Assembly: GCA_030606335.1 (NCBI GenBank)
Contig: JAUWGP010000002.1
Coordinates: 1 to 64,000 of the forward strand
Length of the DNA: 64,000 bases
Source of the DNA: Caldifarciminota bacterium
GTDB lineage: Bacteria; Hydrothermota; UBA3073
Direction of reading: 5' to 3'
Below are positions 24,892-33,717 of the stretch, one piece after another; the first letter of the stretch is position 1, and each line of letters opens with the position of its first letter. The translations under genes were made by a program, and so were the position numbers. Below the pieces are notes generated by a model that saw only the letters and a list, made by a program, of their open reading frames with translations, did no database searches and was not told the origin of the DNA.

Positions 24892-26652
24892 ATGAAGAGA
24901 AAAAGTTCAAAACACAGTGACCTTCCATCACTTGACCGCAAGTTGTCTAAGAACTTTAGTGAATTATCACGCAGGATATTGCATTATGCAAATCGAGGCA
25001 CTCCCAGAATAGAATTTTTGCGTGGAATCACTAAGATGTTGATGGAATTTTCAGGATGTGATTCTATAGAATTGCGCTTGAAACATAACGAGTTATACTA
25101 TCATTGGATAGCTACATGTTGTCCTGAGGATTCCTTCCATTACGAGACGATGTCCTTTGCTCAAGATGAGAAAGGTAGAATTATACCTTGTGCTAAAGAT
25201 AATTCAAACCTTGAACAACTTTGCAAAGATATATATTGTGGACTTGCAAATCTATCCTTACCCTGCTTTACATCTAATGGAAGCTTCTGGACAGGTGACA
25301 CCTTAAATCCTCTTGCTACTTTTCCTGTGAAGGATGGTCAAGTAAATATAAAAAATCTACGTGATGATGTAGGATACATGTCTCTCGCACTGATACCTTT
25401 TGTAATTGGGGATGAGGATTTGGGTCTTATTCTATTGAAAAGTAGTCTTAGAAACTTCTTCACAAAGAGAGAGATTGAGTTCTATGAAGGTGTTGCTCAA
25501 ACGCTCGGTGTTGCTATTGCAGATAGGCGAGCTCAGGCAGCATTAAGGGAACGCATTAAGGAATTGACATGCTTGTATAGTATTGCACAGGTTGTCCAGC
25601 GCCCTAACATATCACAAGAGGAAATTCTTAATTATGTTGTTAAACTTCTCCCACCCGCATTTCAATATCCGGATATAGCTCAAGCCAGGCTCATTCTTGA
25701 TGGGCAGGTATATCACACAACTAACTTTTCTGAGGATGAGAGGAAGATAATATCGAATATCGTTGTAGAAGAAAGAAATCGAGGTATTATCGAAGTGGTT
25801 TATACTGAGAAGATATATGAAATTGAAGAAAGCTCTTTTCTCAAAGAAGAGCAGGATTTGCTTGATACTGTTGCTCGTCAGGTGGCAATAATAATTGAGA
25901 GGAGACACACAGAAGAGGAGAAATTAAAGCTACAGGAGCAGCTCAGACACGCTGACAGGTTAGCAACAATCGGTCAACTTGCTGCAGGTGTGGCTCATGA
26001 ATTGAATGAGCCCCTTGGAAACATCCTTGGATTTGCCCAACTCGCCAAAAAGTGTTATAAGCTGCCCACGCAGGCAGGATATGATATTGAAAAGATTATT
26101 AATGCCTCTTTACATGCACGGGAAGTTGTAAAAAAACTTCTAATATTTGCCAGACAAATGCCAACACGTATGATAAGTGTTAATCTGAATCAAATAATTA
26201 AGGAAGGACTATACTTCCTCGAGTCGAGGTGTACCACACAGGGGGTAAAACTTAAGCGTTTTCTTTCATCAGACCTACCGGAAATTATTGCAGATCCTGC
26301 ACAGTTAAACCAGGTCCTTGTTAATCTTGTTGTTAATTCCGTGCAGGCAATGCCGGAAGGGGGCGATCTTACTATTACCACAAAGGCTATCGATGATAAG
26401 GTTTTACTAATAGTTGAAGATATGGGAGTTGGTATGAGCGATGAAGTTATCAAGCAAATATTTATACCGTTCTTTACTACAAAGGAGATTGGTCAGGGGA
26501 CAGGTCTGGGTCTACCTGTGGTTCATGGAATCGTAACCTCCCATGGGGGTTCTATTAAGGTTGAGAGTAAGGTTGGGAAGGGCACTCGCTTCGAGATTAG
26601 ACTTCCGGTAAATGTACCTCAAGAAAAGAGGGAGAATAAAGATGGCAGCTAA
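24892..26652 (+). CDS. GAF-domain sensor histidine kinase (NtrB-like)
   Basis: A cytoplasmic-looking sensor kinase of about 586 residues with no membrane helices. The order is an N-terminal GAF-like region (about 30-205), a second GAF-like region (about 225-335), a HisKA domain with the phospho-acceptor His in AAGVAHELNEPLGN (about 367), and a HATPase domain with NLVVNSVQAMPEGG (N box), VEDMGVGMSDE (G1) and GQGTGLGLPVVHGI (G2). ATG 24892 is preferred because AAGGA lies about 10 nt upstream; ATG 24883 would abut it. Its 3' end overlaps the response-regulator gene by 11 nt, so the two form a cognate pair. The signal is unknown. Confidence 0.9.
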   Translation: MKRKSSKHSDLPSLDRKLSKNFSELSRRILHYANRGTPRIEFLRGITKMLMEFSGCDSIELRLKHNELYYHWIATCCPEDSFHYETMSFAQDEKGRIIPCAKDNSNLEQLCKDIYCGLANLSLPCFTSNGSFWTGDTLNPLATFPVKDGQVNIKNLRDDVGYMSLALIPFVIGDEDLGLILLKSSLRNFFTKREIEFYEGVAQTLGVAIADRRAQAALRERIKELTCLYSIAQVVQRPNISQEEILNYVVKLLPPAFQYPDIAQARLILDGQVYHTTNFSEDERKIISNIVVEERNRGIIEVVYTEKIYEIEESSFLKEEQDLLDTVARQVAIIIERRHTEEEKLKLQEQLRHADRLATIGQLAAGVAHELNEPLGNILGFAQLAKKCYKLPTQAGYDIEKIINASLHAREVVKKLLIFARQMPTRMISVNLNQIIKEGLYFLESRCTTQGVKLKRFLSSDLPEIIADPAQLNQVLVNLVVNSVQAMPEGGDLTITTKAIDDKVLLIVEDMGVGMSDEVIKQIFIPFFTTKEIGQGTGLGLPVVHGIVTSHGGSIKVESKVGKGTRFEIRLPVNVPQEKRENKDGS

Positions 26653-27985
26653 GAATAAAAAAGAAAATATCCTTATTGTAGATGACGCCCAGGATACACT
26701 TGAAATGCTTCGCAGAAACCTGACATCCCAGGGGTATCGAGTTTTCACTACTCCCGGGGTTGTTGAGGCATTAAAGATTCTTGAAGTAACACCAATCGAA
26801 TTGGTCATAACTGACCTTAAAATGCCCGGGGTTACAGGGTTGGATTTAATAAGACATATTCGGGAAAATTTCAAAGATACAGAAGTAATGATGATAACGG
26901 GATATGCCTCGATCGAGGGCGCTGTTGAGGCAGTTAAGGTCGGAGCTGAGGAATATTTACCTAAACCCTTTACAGACGAAGAACTCTTTTCTTCAGTTCA
27001 TAGAGCACTAAGCAAACTATATCTGAGAAGAGCAGGGGAGGTACAAGATATTAAGGGTCCAAAATCCCGTTACGGTCTTATTGGAAACTCAGAAGTGATA
27101 CATAGTATCTTTAGGGCAATAGATAAGACTGCAGCAACTGATGCTACTGTAATTATTACAGGAGAGAGTGGTACAGGCAAAGAGCTTGTTGCAAGGGCTA
27201 TCCATTACAGCAGTTCACGTGCTTCGGCTGCATTTGTTCCAGTAAACTGTGGAGCTATACCTGAGGAACTACTTGAAAGCGAACTATTTGGATATGTTAA
27301 AGGTGCTTTTACTGGAGCTACAGCAAGCAGAGCTGGATTTTTCCAAACCGCTGACGGAGGAACGATATTTCTTGATGAAATAAGCGAGACCAGTTACCGC
27401 ATGCAGGTAAAGCTACTTCGTGTACTCCAGGATAAGGAAGTCTTTATGGTTGGTGCAAGACGCTCACAAAAGGTAGATGTTAGGATTCAGGCTGCGACAA
27501 ATAAGGATTTGTTCAATCTGGTGAAGAAAGATGAATTTCGTGAGGACCTTTACTACCGTTTAAACGTCATTACTATTGACCTCCCTCCTTTACGGAAAAG
27601 GGGAGAAGATACTTTAATTTTGGCTAAATATTTTGCTAATAAATTCGCCAGGGAAATGGATAAACCTATACCTCGCTTTTCTGATAAAGCCCTGAAGGTT
27701 TTAAAGAATTACTATTGGCCTGGGAATGTCCGAGAATTAGAGAATGTAATCCAGAGGCTTGTAGTTATGACCGATGATATACTAATCGATGTTCCTGATC
27801 TACCCTCTCTTATGCGATTTTCAGCATTAAGGGAAACTGGACATAATAGGACTCTGGTCGAGGTTGAGGCAGAATACATACGAAATATATTAGATAGCGT
27901 AGAGGGTAATAAGACGAAGGCTGCTAAGATACTTGGTATTGACCGTAAGACATTGAGAGAAAAGTTAAAGAAAATACAGAAGTAA
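26642..27985 (+). CDS. Sigma-54-dependent response regulator (NtrC family)
   Basis: A 447-residue transcription activator. The receiver domain has DD near the N-terminus, the phospho-acceptor Asp in VITDLKMPG (about 57), a Thr/Lys switch in MMITGYAS and LPKPF. The AAA+ domain has Walker A GESGTGKELVARAIH (about 173), the sigma-54-contacting GAFTGA loop (about 221) and Walker B DGGTIFLDEI. A C-terminal Fis-type helix-turn-helix (NKTAAKILGIDRKTLREKLK) follows. The ATG at 26642 has AGGGAG upstream. rpoN itself is at 32103, and two glutamate dehydrogenase genes lie between, suggesting nitrogen-related control (inference). Confidence 0.95.
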   Translation: MAAKNKKENILIVDDAQDTLEMLRRNLTSQGYRVFTTPGVVEALKILEVTPIELVITDLKMPGVTGLDLIRHIRENFKDTEVMMITGYASIEGAVEAVKVGAEEYLPKPFTDEELFSSVHRALSKLYLRRAGEVQDIKGPKSRYGLIGNSEVIHSIFRAIDKTAATDATVIITGESGTGKELVARAIHYSSSRASAAFVPVNCGAIPEELLESELFGYVKGAFTGATASRAGFFQTADGGTIFLDEISETSYRMQVKLLRVLQDKEVFMVGARRSQKVDVRIQAATNKDLFNLVKKDEFREDLYYRLNVITIDLPPLRKRGEDTLILAKYFANKFAREMDKPIPRFSDKALKVLKNYYWPGNVRELENVIQRLVVMTDDILIDVPDLPSLMRFSALRETGHNRTLVEVEAEYIRNILDSVEGNKTKAAKILGIDRKTLREKLKKIQK

Positions 27986-28243
27986 CAATAACTATGTGTA
28001 AATTGAGGTATATCTCCCCGATGGTTCAAAACTCCCCGATATTCTTCTCTATTTTATACCCCTCTTATAACATAATTCTACATAGATAAATTAATACAAA
28101 TTGAATACAAGACTGTTAACCTCTATAATAATAAGGGCTTGTAAAATATTACTAACAACTAATAGTATTAACTGACACGGAATTTGCTCTTTAAATAGAT
28201 GATAGTAAAAAACAATTGAGGATACTGTGAAAAAGAATATGAC

Positions 28244-28419
28244 AAACCACAGAGGTCATTCACCCCGTTAGATAGTATCCCATTAGATAGCGAGTATCTC
28301 ACGGGACAAGAACATCTAACAGGGCAGGGAGTAAATTTAATTCTCTGTGGCTCCCCTGTTAAATAAAGAACCAGGAGTGATGACTTGTAATTAATTTTGT
28401 AAATATTTAACAGGGTGAA
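28244..28419 (+). repeat. Composite dispersed repeat A+B
   Basis: The reverse complement of the 41-230 block. It has CCCCGTTAGAT / ATCTAACAGGG arms (28264-28324) and then CTCCCCTGTTAAATA / ATATTTAACAGGG arms (28350-28414). The 27986-28933 gap is nearly all such repeats plus 'cagcgtta' type fragments; no gene is supported there. Confidence 0.85.
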
Positions 28420-28648
28420 TAAAAAAACAAGGATTAAAATTAACCACAGATGTTCAAAGATAAATAATAACTTTGAAGTAAGAAACAATCAGTGTAAATC
28501 AGCGCTAATCTGCGTCAGAGAAAATAGAAGTCATCCGTGTTAATCAGCGTTAAAAAAATAAAGAAATATAAGGTAAAGCGATTAGTCTTGTCCGTGAGAT
28601 TCCGTATCCTTTCCATACATATCCTGTGGAATGGATCTTGAAATTAAT

Positions 28649-28893
28649 AAGAGGTCATTCACCCCGTTAGATAGTAAACATCTAACAGGGCAGGGAGGAA
28701 AGGAATAAAAATCTTTTATAATCCCTTAATACTTAACATTCTCTGTGGTTCCCCTGTTAAATAAAGTACCAAGAGTGATGACTTGTACTTAATTTTGTAA
28801 CTATTTAACAGGGTTCACCCCGTTTAATAGAAGCGTTCACTGTAGCCTTCTGACATTCATTGTTAAGATATTTAACAGGGTGAATCTGTGGTT
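28649..28893 (+). repeat. Second composite repeat with extended B unit
   Basis: A short A unit (28649-28700) is followed by an extended B unit (28741-28893) with the extra segment 'tagaagcgttcactgtagcc'. Positions 28741-28893 are almost identical to 36498-36652, giving two copies of the extended form about 7.8 kb apart. Confidence 0.85.
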
Positions 28894-28933
28894 AGATTTT
28901 TAACAATACGCAGTAAATAACAAGGAGGTTTGT

Positions 28934-29263
28934 ATGCAGACATTAATTGCAAAAAAGAAAAAGGGGGCAGTAAAGGAGCGTATCAAAACCAGGTATCGTG
29001 GTCTTTGTGTGACCTGTGAAAAGGCTCCTACTTGTACTTTTCCAAGAGATCCCGATAGACCTGTATTCCAATGTGATGAATTTGAAGGTCGTTTAAATTA
29101 TTCCAAGGTTGTTGTGCCTGCGGCTCGTTCTAAAAAAGATTCCACCACCAAAGGGAAAGTGTCGGAAAAGTTCAAGGGACTATGTAAAATCTGTGAGAAA
29201 CGTGATACCTGTACATATCCGAAGCCTGAAGGGGGTGTCTGGCATTGTGAAGAGTATGAATAG
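28934..29263 (+). CDS. Cys-rich tandem-motif mini-protein upstream of gdh
   Basis: A 109-residue protein made of two copies of one module: GLCVTCEKAPTCTFPRDP ... FQCDEFEG (about 28-55) and GLCKICEKRDTCTYPKPE ... WHCEEYE (about 83-109). Each has a C-x2-C-x5-C-x(n)-C pattern ending in acidic/aromatic residues, which suggests zinc or Fe-S binding. The linker is basic and Lys-rich. AAGGAGG lies 6 nt before the ATG. The gene ends 9 nt before the glutamate dehydrogenase gene, whose SD overlaps its stop, so the two are translationally linked. Function is unknown; a small regulator or redox partner for the dehydrogenase is possible. Confidence 0.75.
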   Translation: MQTLIAKKKKGAVKERIKTRYRGLCVTCEKAPTCTFPRDPDRPVFQCDEFEGRLNYSKVVVPAARSKKDSTTKGKVSEKFKGLCKICEKRDTCTYPKPEGGVWHCEEYE

Positions 29264-29272
29264 GAGGTGAAG

Positions 29273-30562
29273 ATGGCTGTGATAGCTCAAAAGAAAAAAA
29301 AGGCTAAGAGGGTTAGTGTTTATGCTAATGTGACTGCACAATTCAATAAGGCAGCAGATATAATGGAACTTGATGCAGATATTCGTAAAATCCTTTCAAA
29401 ACCCAACAATGAGATCATTGTCAATTTTCCAGTTAAAATGGATGATGGTAGAATAGAGATGTTTTCAGGTTACCGGGTACAACACAACAATGCACTCGGT
29501 CCTTACAAGGGAGGACTCCGCTTCCATCCCGCAGTTGACATTGATGAGGTTCGTGCACTCGCAACCTGGATGACATGGAAATCTGCTATAGCTTATATAC
29601 CCTACGGTGGTGCTAAAGGGGGTATACAAATGGAGCCATCCAAGTACTCGTCAGAAGAATTGGAGAAAATAACAAGGCGATTTACTTATGCTCTTGGTAA
29701 TAATATAGGACCAGAGTATGACATCCCTGCTCCTGATGTGAATACAAACTCTCAGATAATGGCATGGATTCTCGACACATTCTTATCAACCATGCCTCCT
29801 CATGAACGACAACGTTGCATCCACGTAGTTACAGGGAAACCCATTGAGTCAGGAGGAAGCCTGGGGCGTGATAAGGCAACAGGACAGGGCGTAGTATTTA
29901 CTATTGAAGAATGGACTAAAGATAATAATTTTGGTTTAAAGGGAGCAACTTACATAGTTCAGGGATTTGGGAATGTTGGTTCATGGGCAGCTCGTCTCTT
30001 AAAGCCCCATGGTTCTATACTCACTGCTGCCGAAGATATAACCGGGGCAATCTTAAATTCGAAAGGTATCGACCCAGAGAAACTCACTGAGCATGTTTGG
30101 GAGAGTGGGGGTGTAGCTAATTACTCTGATGCAGAACCAGTTAGTCATGAAACTTTTATGAGGACAAAAGCAGATATCTTTATTCCTGCAGCATTGGAAA
30201 ATCAAATTACGAAGGAGACTGCACCTTTTTTAGATATAAGGCTTGTTGCAGAAGGTGCTAATGGTCCAACAGACCCTAATGGCGATAGCATTTTACAAAG
30301 TATGGGAATAGATGTTATCCCTGATATTCTTTGCAATGCAGGGGGAGTGATAGTTAGCTATTTTGAATGGCTTCAGAATAAACGAAGTGACTTCTGGGAG
30401 CTGGAAGAGGTTGATAACAAGATGTATAAGAAGATAGTAACTGCATATAAAAGGGTACGAGATACAGCCAAGAAATATAACACAGACTGGCGAACAGCTG
30501 CCTATATTGCAGCATTATCACATCTTGAGACGGTTTATAAAGAGCGAGGAATCTTTCCATAA
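29273..30562 (+). CDS. Glutamate dehydrogenase (Glu/Leu/Phe/Val family)
   Basis: Catalyses reversible oxidative deamination of glutamate to 2-oxoglutarate and ammonium. The roughly 429-residue protein carries the substrate-binding Lys of PYKGGLRFHP, the Lys of MTWKSA, the catalytic Lys in PYGGAKGGI (about 113), the catalytic Asp in APDVNTNS, the Rossmann motif QGFGNVGSWAA and the conserved VAEGANGPT and CNAGGVIVSYFEW. All key residues are present. It starts at ATG 29273 with AGGAGG 5 nt upstream. It is followed after 31 nt by a close paralog that lacks the catalytic Lys. Confidence 0.95.
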   Translation: MAVIAQKKKKAKRVSVYANVTAQFNKAADIMELDADIRKILSKPNNEIIVNFPVKMDDGRIEMFSGYRVQHNNALGPYKGGLRFHPAVDIDEVRALATWMTWKSAIAYIPYGGAKGGIQMEPSKYSSEELEKITRRFTYALGNNIGPEYDIPAPDVNTNSQIMAWILDTFLSTMPPHERQRCIHVVTGKPIESGGSLGRDKATGQGVVFTIEEWTKDNNFGLKGATYIVQGFGNVGSWAARLLKPHGSILTAAEDITGAILNSKGIDPEKLTEHVWESGGVANYSDAEPVSHETFMRTKADIFIPAALENQITKETAPFLDIRLVAEGANGPTDPNGDSILQSMGIDVIPDILCNAGGVIVSYFEWLQNKRSDFWELEEVDNKMYKKIVTAYKRVRDTAKKYNTDWRTAAYIAALSHLETVYKERGIFP

Positions 30563-30593
30563 TGGGATAAACTGGAGACTACAAGGGGTTATT

Positions 30594-31856
30594 ATGTATA
30601 CAGAAGGAATTCTTTATAATTCTGTAATTAAGAAACTTGAAGAAGTGGCTGATATAATGGATCTCGATCAGGATATTCGAAAGATGATTTCGAAACCTAA
30701 TAACGAAATTACCGTGAACTTCCCCGTGAAAATGGAAGATGGACGAGTCGAAATTTTTACAGGTTACCGTGTACAACACAATAATATTCTTGGGCCTTAT
30801 AAAGGAGGAGTCCGTTTTCATTCCTTGGTTACCCTTGATGAAATTAGAACAATTGCATTTTCGATGACATTAAAGACATCTTTAACTAATATTCCATTCG
30901 GTGGTGCCAATGGGGGGATTAGGATAGAACCTTCCAGATATACATTGGACGAGTTAGAACATATTACACGTCGTTTCACGTTTGCTCTTGGTACTAATAT
31001 AGGTGCTGAGTATGACATATCTGAGCCAGATGTGAATACAAATTCTCAGATAATGGCATGGATTATGGATACCTATCTATATACGATACCACCAGTTGAG
31101 CGGAATGCCCATACACATGTAGTTACAGGAAAGCCCATTAAATTAGGGGGTAGTTTGGGTCGAGATAAAGCATCGGGACAGGGTTTGGTCTATCTTATCC
31201 AAAAGTGGTCAGAGGATAATGGGTTTTCATTAGAAGATGCTACATACATGATACAGGGTTTTGGAAACGTTGGTTCATGGACGGCTCGTCTAATGAAATC
31301 ATACGGTTCGAGGCTTGTTGCTGTAGAGGATTCTACGGGGCCTATTTTGAACATGGATGGTATAGAGCCTAAAGAACTCTGTAGATATGTTAGTGATAAT
31401 GGAACTATATCTGGTTACCCAAAGGCAAAATCTATAGACCACGAGACATTCTTTCGTACAAAGGCTGACATCTTCGTACCAGCTGCATTAGGAAGCCAGA
31501 TTACAGCAGATACTACACCTCTTTTAAAAGTAAAACTTGTTGCAGAAGGTACGGATAACCCAACTACTATGGAAGGTGATAAGATATTACAGAAGAAGGG
31601 GATTGATGTGCTCCCTGATATTCTTTGCAACTCTGGTGGTGTGATTGTTAGCTACTTTGAGTGGTTGCAGAATAAACGGAGTGAGTTCTGGGAAATTGAG
31701 GAGGTTGATAGTAAATTGTACATGAATATAATAAATGCATATGAAAGGGTTAGTAAGGCAGCAAAGAGTTATGAAAAGGACTGGAGAACTGCTGCATATA
31801 TTGTAGCCATTTCACATCTCGAAATGATATATAAAAGACGCGGAATATTCCCATAG
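30594..31856 (+). CDS. Glutamate-dehydrogenase paralog lacking the catalytic lysine
   Basis: A roughly 420-residue tandem paralog of the upstream enzyme, co-linear over its whole length. PYKGGVRFH, MTLKTS, EPDVNTNS and the Rossmann motif QGFGNVGSWTA are kept. The GGAKGG catalytic motif reads GGANGG (codon AAT at about 30907), and the conserved EGANGPT reads EGTDNPT. In the glutamate dehydrogenase family that Lys polarises the substrate carbonyl or water, so the protein is probably not a normal dehydrogenase. It could be a regulatory subunit of a hetero-oligomer (inference). The start at 30594 is chosen by alignment with the paralog; the SD is weak. A strong terminator follows. Confidence 0.85.
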   Translation: MYTEGILYNSVIKKLEEVADIMDLDQDIRKMISKPNNEITVNFPVKMEDGRVEIFTGYRVQHNNILGPYKGGVRFHSLVTLDEIRTIAFSMTLKTSLTNIPFGGANGGIRIEPSRYTLDELEHITRRFTFALGTNIGAEYDISEPDVNTNSQIMAWIMDTYLYTIPPVERNAHTHVVTGKPIKLGGSLGRDKASGQGLVYLIQKWSEDNGFSLEDATYMIQGFGNVGSWTARLMKSYGSRLVAVEDSTGPILNMDGIEPKELCRYVSDNGTISGYPKAKSIDHETFFRTKADIFVPAALGSQITADTTPLLKVKLVAEGTDNPTTMEGDKILQKKGIDVLPDILCNSGGVIVSYFEWLQNKRSEFWEIEEVDSKLYMNIINAYERVSKAAKSYEKDWRTAAYIVAISHLEMIYKRRGIFP

Positions 31857-31919
31857 CAGTATGGATATATATTCATAATAACAGCTATAGGATTAGAATA
31901 GTAAAGTGTTTAAGCAGCA

Positions 31920-31948
31920 AGGGAGAACATAATGTTCTCCCTTTTTTT
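31920..31948 (+). terminator. Rho-independent terminator after the gdh pair
   Basis: Perfect stem AGGGAGAACA / TGTTCTCCCT with a 3-nt loop, followed by a run of seven T residues. Confidence 0.93.
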
Positions 31949-31968
31949 AAAAAAAATTAATTTTTTAC

Positions 31969-31997
31969 TTGACAGAATACCTTTTTTTAATTATAAT
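31969..31997 (+). promoter_or_regulatory. rpoN promoter
   Basis: TTGACA at 31969-31974, a 17-nt spacer and TATAAT at 31992-31997, immediately after the upstream terminator and about 105 nt before the rpoN start. Confidence 0.85.
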
Positions 31998-32102
31998 AAT
32001 AGTAGGATAGTTTAAATATAAATAAAAAATTAGTATAATAACTACCAGCATTATTGTTATTAGATGGTGTATAACTAAATTAATATGAAAAGAGGAAGTC
32101 AA

Positions 32103-33437
32103 ATGCAAAGGCAAGTGTTGAAGTTGCGTCCAGTTCTTACAGGGAAACTTGTACATTCCCTGGACATTCTTACATTGCATGTACTATCACTTCTTGAATA
32201 TGTAGAGAAAGAGGCTGAGGATAATCCATTTATTGAGTTTGATGAACAGGAGGGGGAGGTTAGAAGGGAGAAGAAAAGGGACTTTGTTGCTGAAGAAATT
32301 GAAAGCTGGCTTGATATGGGTTCTGTGGATATTGGTAAATATTCAACGAAAGGCTATCGTGAGCCACCTGATATAAGAGAAACGCTACAGGAACATCTCC
32401 TAACTGATATTAGCGTGGTACTAAATGATGAATTTCAATTGGGTATAGCAAAGCAGATTATATACTCACTCGATGAAAAGGGCTGGCTCAAGGAAGAGCC
32501 GGAGGAGATATCAAAAAGAATAGGTGTTGATAGAAAAAGCATATATGAGGTTCTAAATAAGATTAGGGGACTTGAACCCTCAGGTATAGCTGCCTCTAAT
32601 TTACAAGAGTGTCTTCTCATTCAATTAGAGAGAAGGGGAGAGAAGGACACGCTTGCATACAGGATATTGAAATATGCCTATGAATATTTATTATCGTTGG
32701 ACAAGGTTAAACTCGCAGATAAATTTGTGGTTTCCGAGAAAGATATAGAGGATGCATTAAAAGAGATACATAAGCTTGACCCGCAGCCAGGCAGACCCTA
32801 TGTAGGAAGACCACAATATATATCTCCTGATGCCATTATAGAGCGAACTTTTCACAAGGATAGAGCCGATTATATAGTATACTTACCAGAATTGAACCTG
32901 CCGCGTATACATCTCTCTCCGACCTATAGACAACTATTAGAAAAGCCAGATACATTTAAACCAGAAGAAAAGGATTATTTGATGGGGAAACTTCAAAAGG
33001 CAAAGAATCTTCTGACTGCCATTGAACAGAGGAAGGATACGATTCGAAGGATTGCAGAATATATCAGAGATAGAGAAATCAGTTTCCTGTCAGGTGAAGG
33101 ACCGCCTGATTTAATTACCGAGAAGGATGTGGCACAGAATATAGGGGTAAATGTATCTACAGTTTCAAGAGCGATTAAAGATAAATGGATTGAAACCCCA
33201 AGAGGTATGTTTAGTTTTTCGTATTTCTTTTCACATGGAAGAACCGCTGAGTATCACTGGGTGTTATTATTAATAGAAGAGATGATTAAAAATGAGGATA
33301 AGAAACACCCTATTTCGGATTTATCTATAAGCCAGCGTCTTAAGAAAAGTGGATTTAATGTTGCAAGGACGACTGTGGTGAAATACAGAAAGACACTTGG
33401 TATCCCCTCATCCTCAAAAAGGAGAGTAGTTACTTAA
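32103..33437 (+). CDS. rpoN: RNA polymerase sigma-54 factor
   Basis: The sigma factor for -24/-12 promoters, needing activators such as the NtrC-like regulator at 26642. The 444 residues show an N-terminal activator-interaction region, shorter and less Gln-rich than in proteobacteria (LRPVLTGKLVHSLDILTLHV), an acidic linker, the core-binding domain (about 85-250, with LDPQPGRPY), the helix-turn-helix (DVAQNIGVNVSTVSRAIKDK) and the C-terminal RpoN box ARTTVVKYRKTLGIPSS. ATG 32103 has AGAGGAAG upstream; an earlier in-frame ATG at 32085 is less well placed. Confidence 0.95.
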   Translation: MQRQVLKLRPVLTGKLVHSLDILTLHVLSLLEYVEKEAEDNPFIEFDEQEGEVRREKKRDFVAEEIESWLDMGSVDIGKYSTKGYREPPDIRETLQEHLLTDISVVLNDEFQLGIAKQIIYSLDEKGWLKEEPEEISKRIGVDRKSIYEVLNKIRGLEPSGIAASNLQECLLIQLERRGEKDTLAYRILKYAYEYLLSLDKVKLADKFVVSEKDIEDALKEIHKLDPQPGRPYVGRPQYISPDAIIERTFHKDRADYIVYLPELNLPRIHLSPTYRQLLEKPDTFKPEEKDYLMGKLQKAKNLLTAIEQRKDTIRRIAEYIRDREISFLSGEGPPDLITEKDVAQNIGVNVSTVSRAIKDKWIETPRGMFSFSYFFSHGRTAEYHWVLLLIEEMIKNEDKKHPISDLSISQRLKKSGFNVARTTVVKYRKTLGIPSSSKRRVVT

Positions 33438-33439
33438 TG

Positions 33440-33662
33440 GGGTCAGGCTTAATGGGGTCAGGCTGGAATCTGGACTTTACCATTGGTTAAAAAGGATAAA
33501 GAGTTATCATTTTGACCACGATAGGGTTTTAATAGAGGTATAATAAAAAATAAATCAGTTAGTGAATTAGCTAATTAATTTAGAGACAATTCTTATAAAA
33601 AAGCTATGTAAGAATTCGAGCAAATAGAAAGATTAGATTCCAGATTCCAGCCTGACCCCGAT
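33440..33662. repeat. Long-armed inverted repeat with 'ggggtcaggct' ends
   Basis: GGGGTCAGGCTGGAATCTGG (about 33456-33475) is repeated inverted as CCAGATTCCAGCCTGACCCC (about 33641-33660), with an extra direct 'aatggggtcaggct' at 33438. About 165 bp of AT-rich sequence without a gene lie between. Such ends resemble those flanking RAYT/REP-type elements, so this is a candidate non-autonomous element. Confidence 0.75.
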
Positions 33663-33717
33663 TTTATTTTTACTAACCACTTTGGATTATTAATAAAAAT
33701 ATCCGTGTTTATATATA

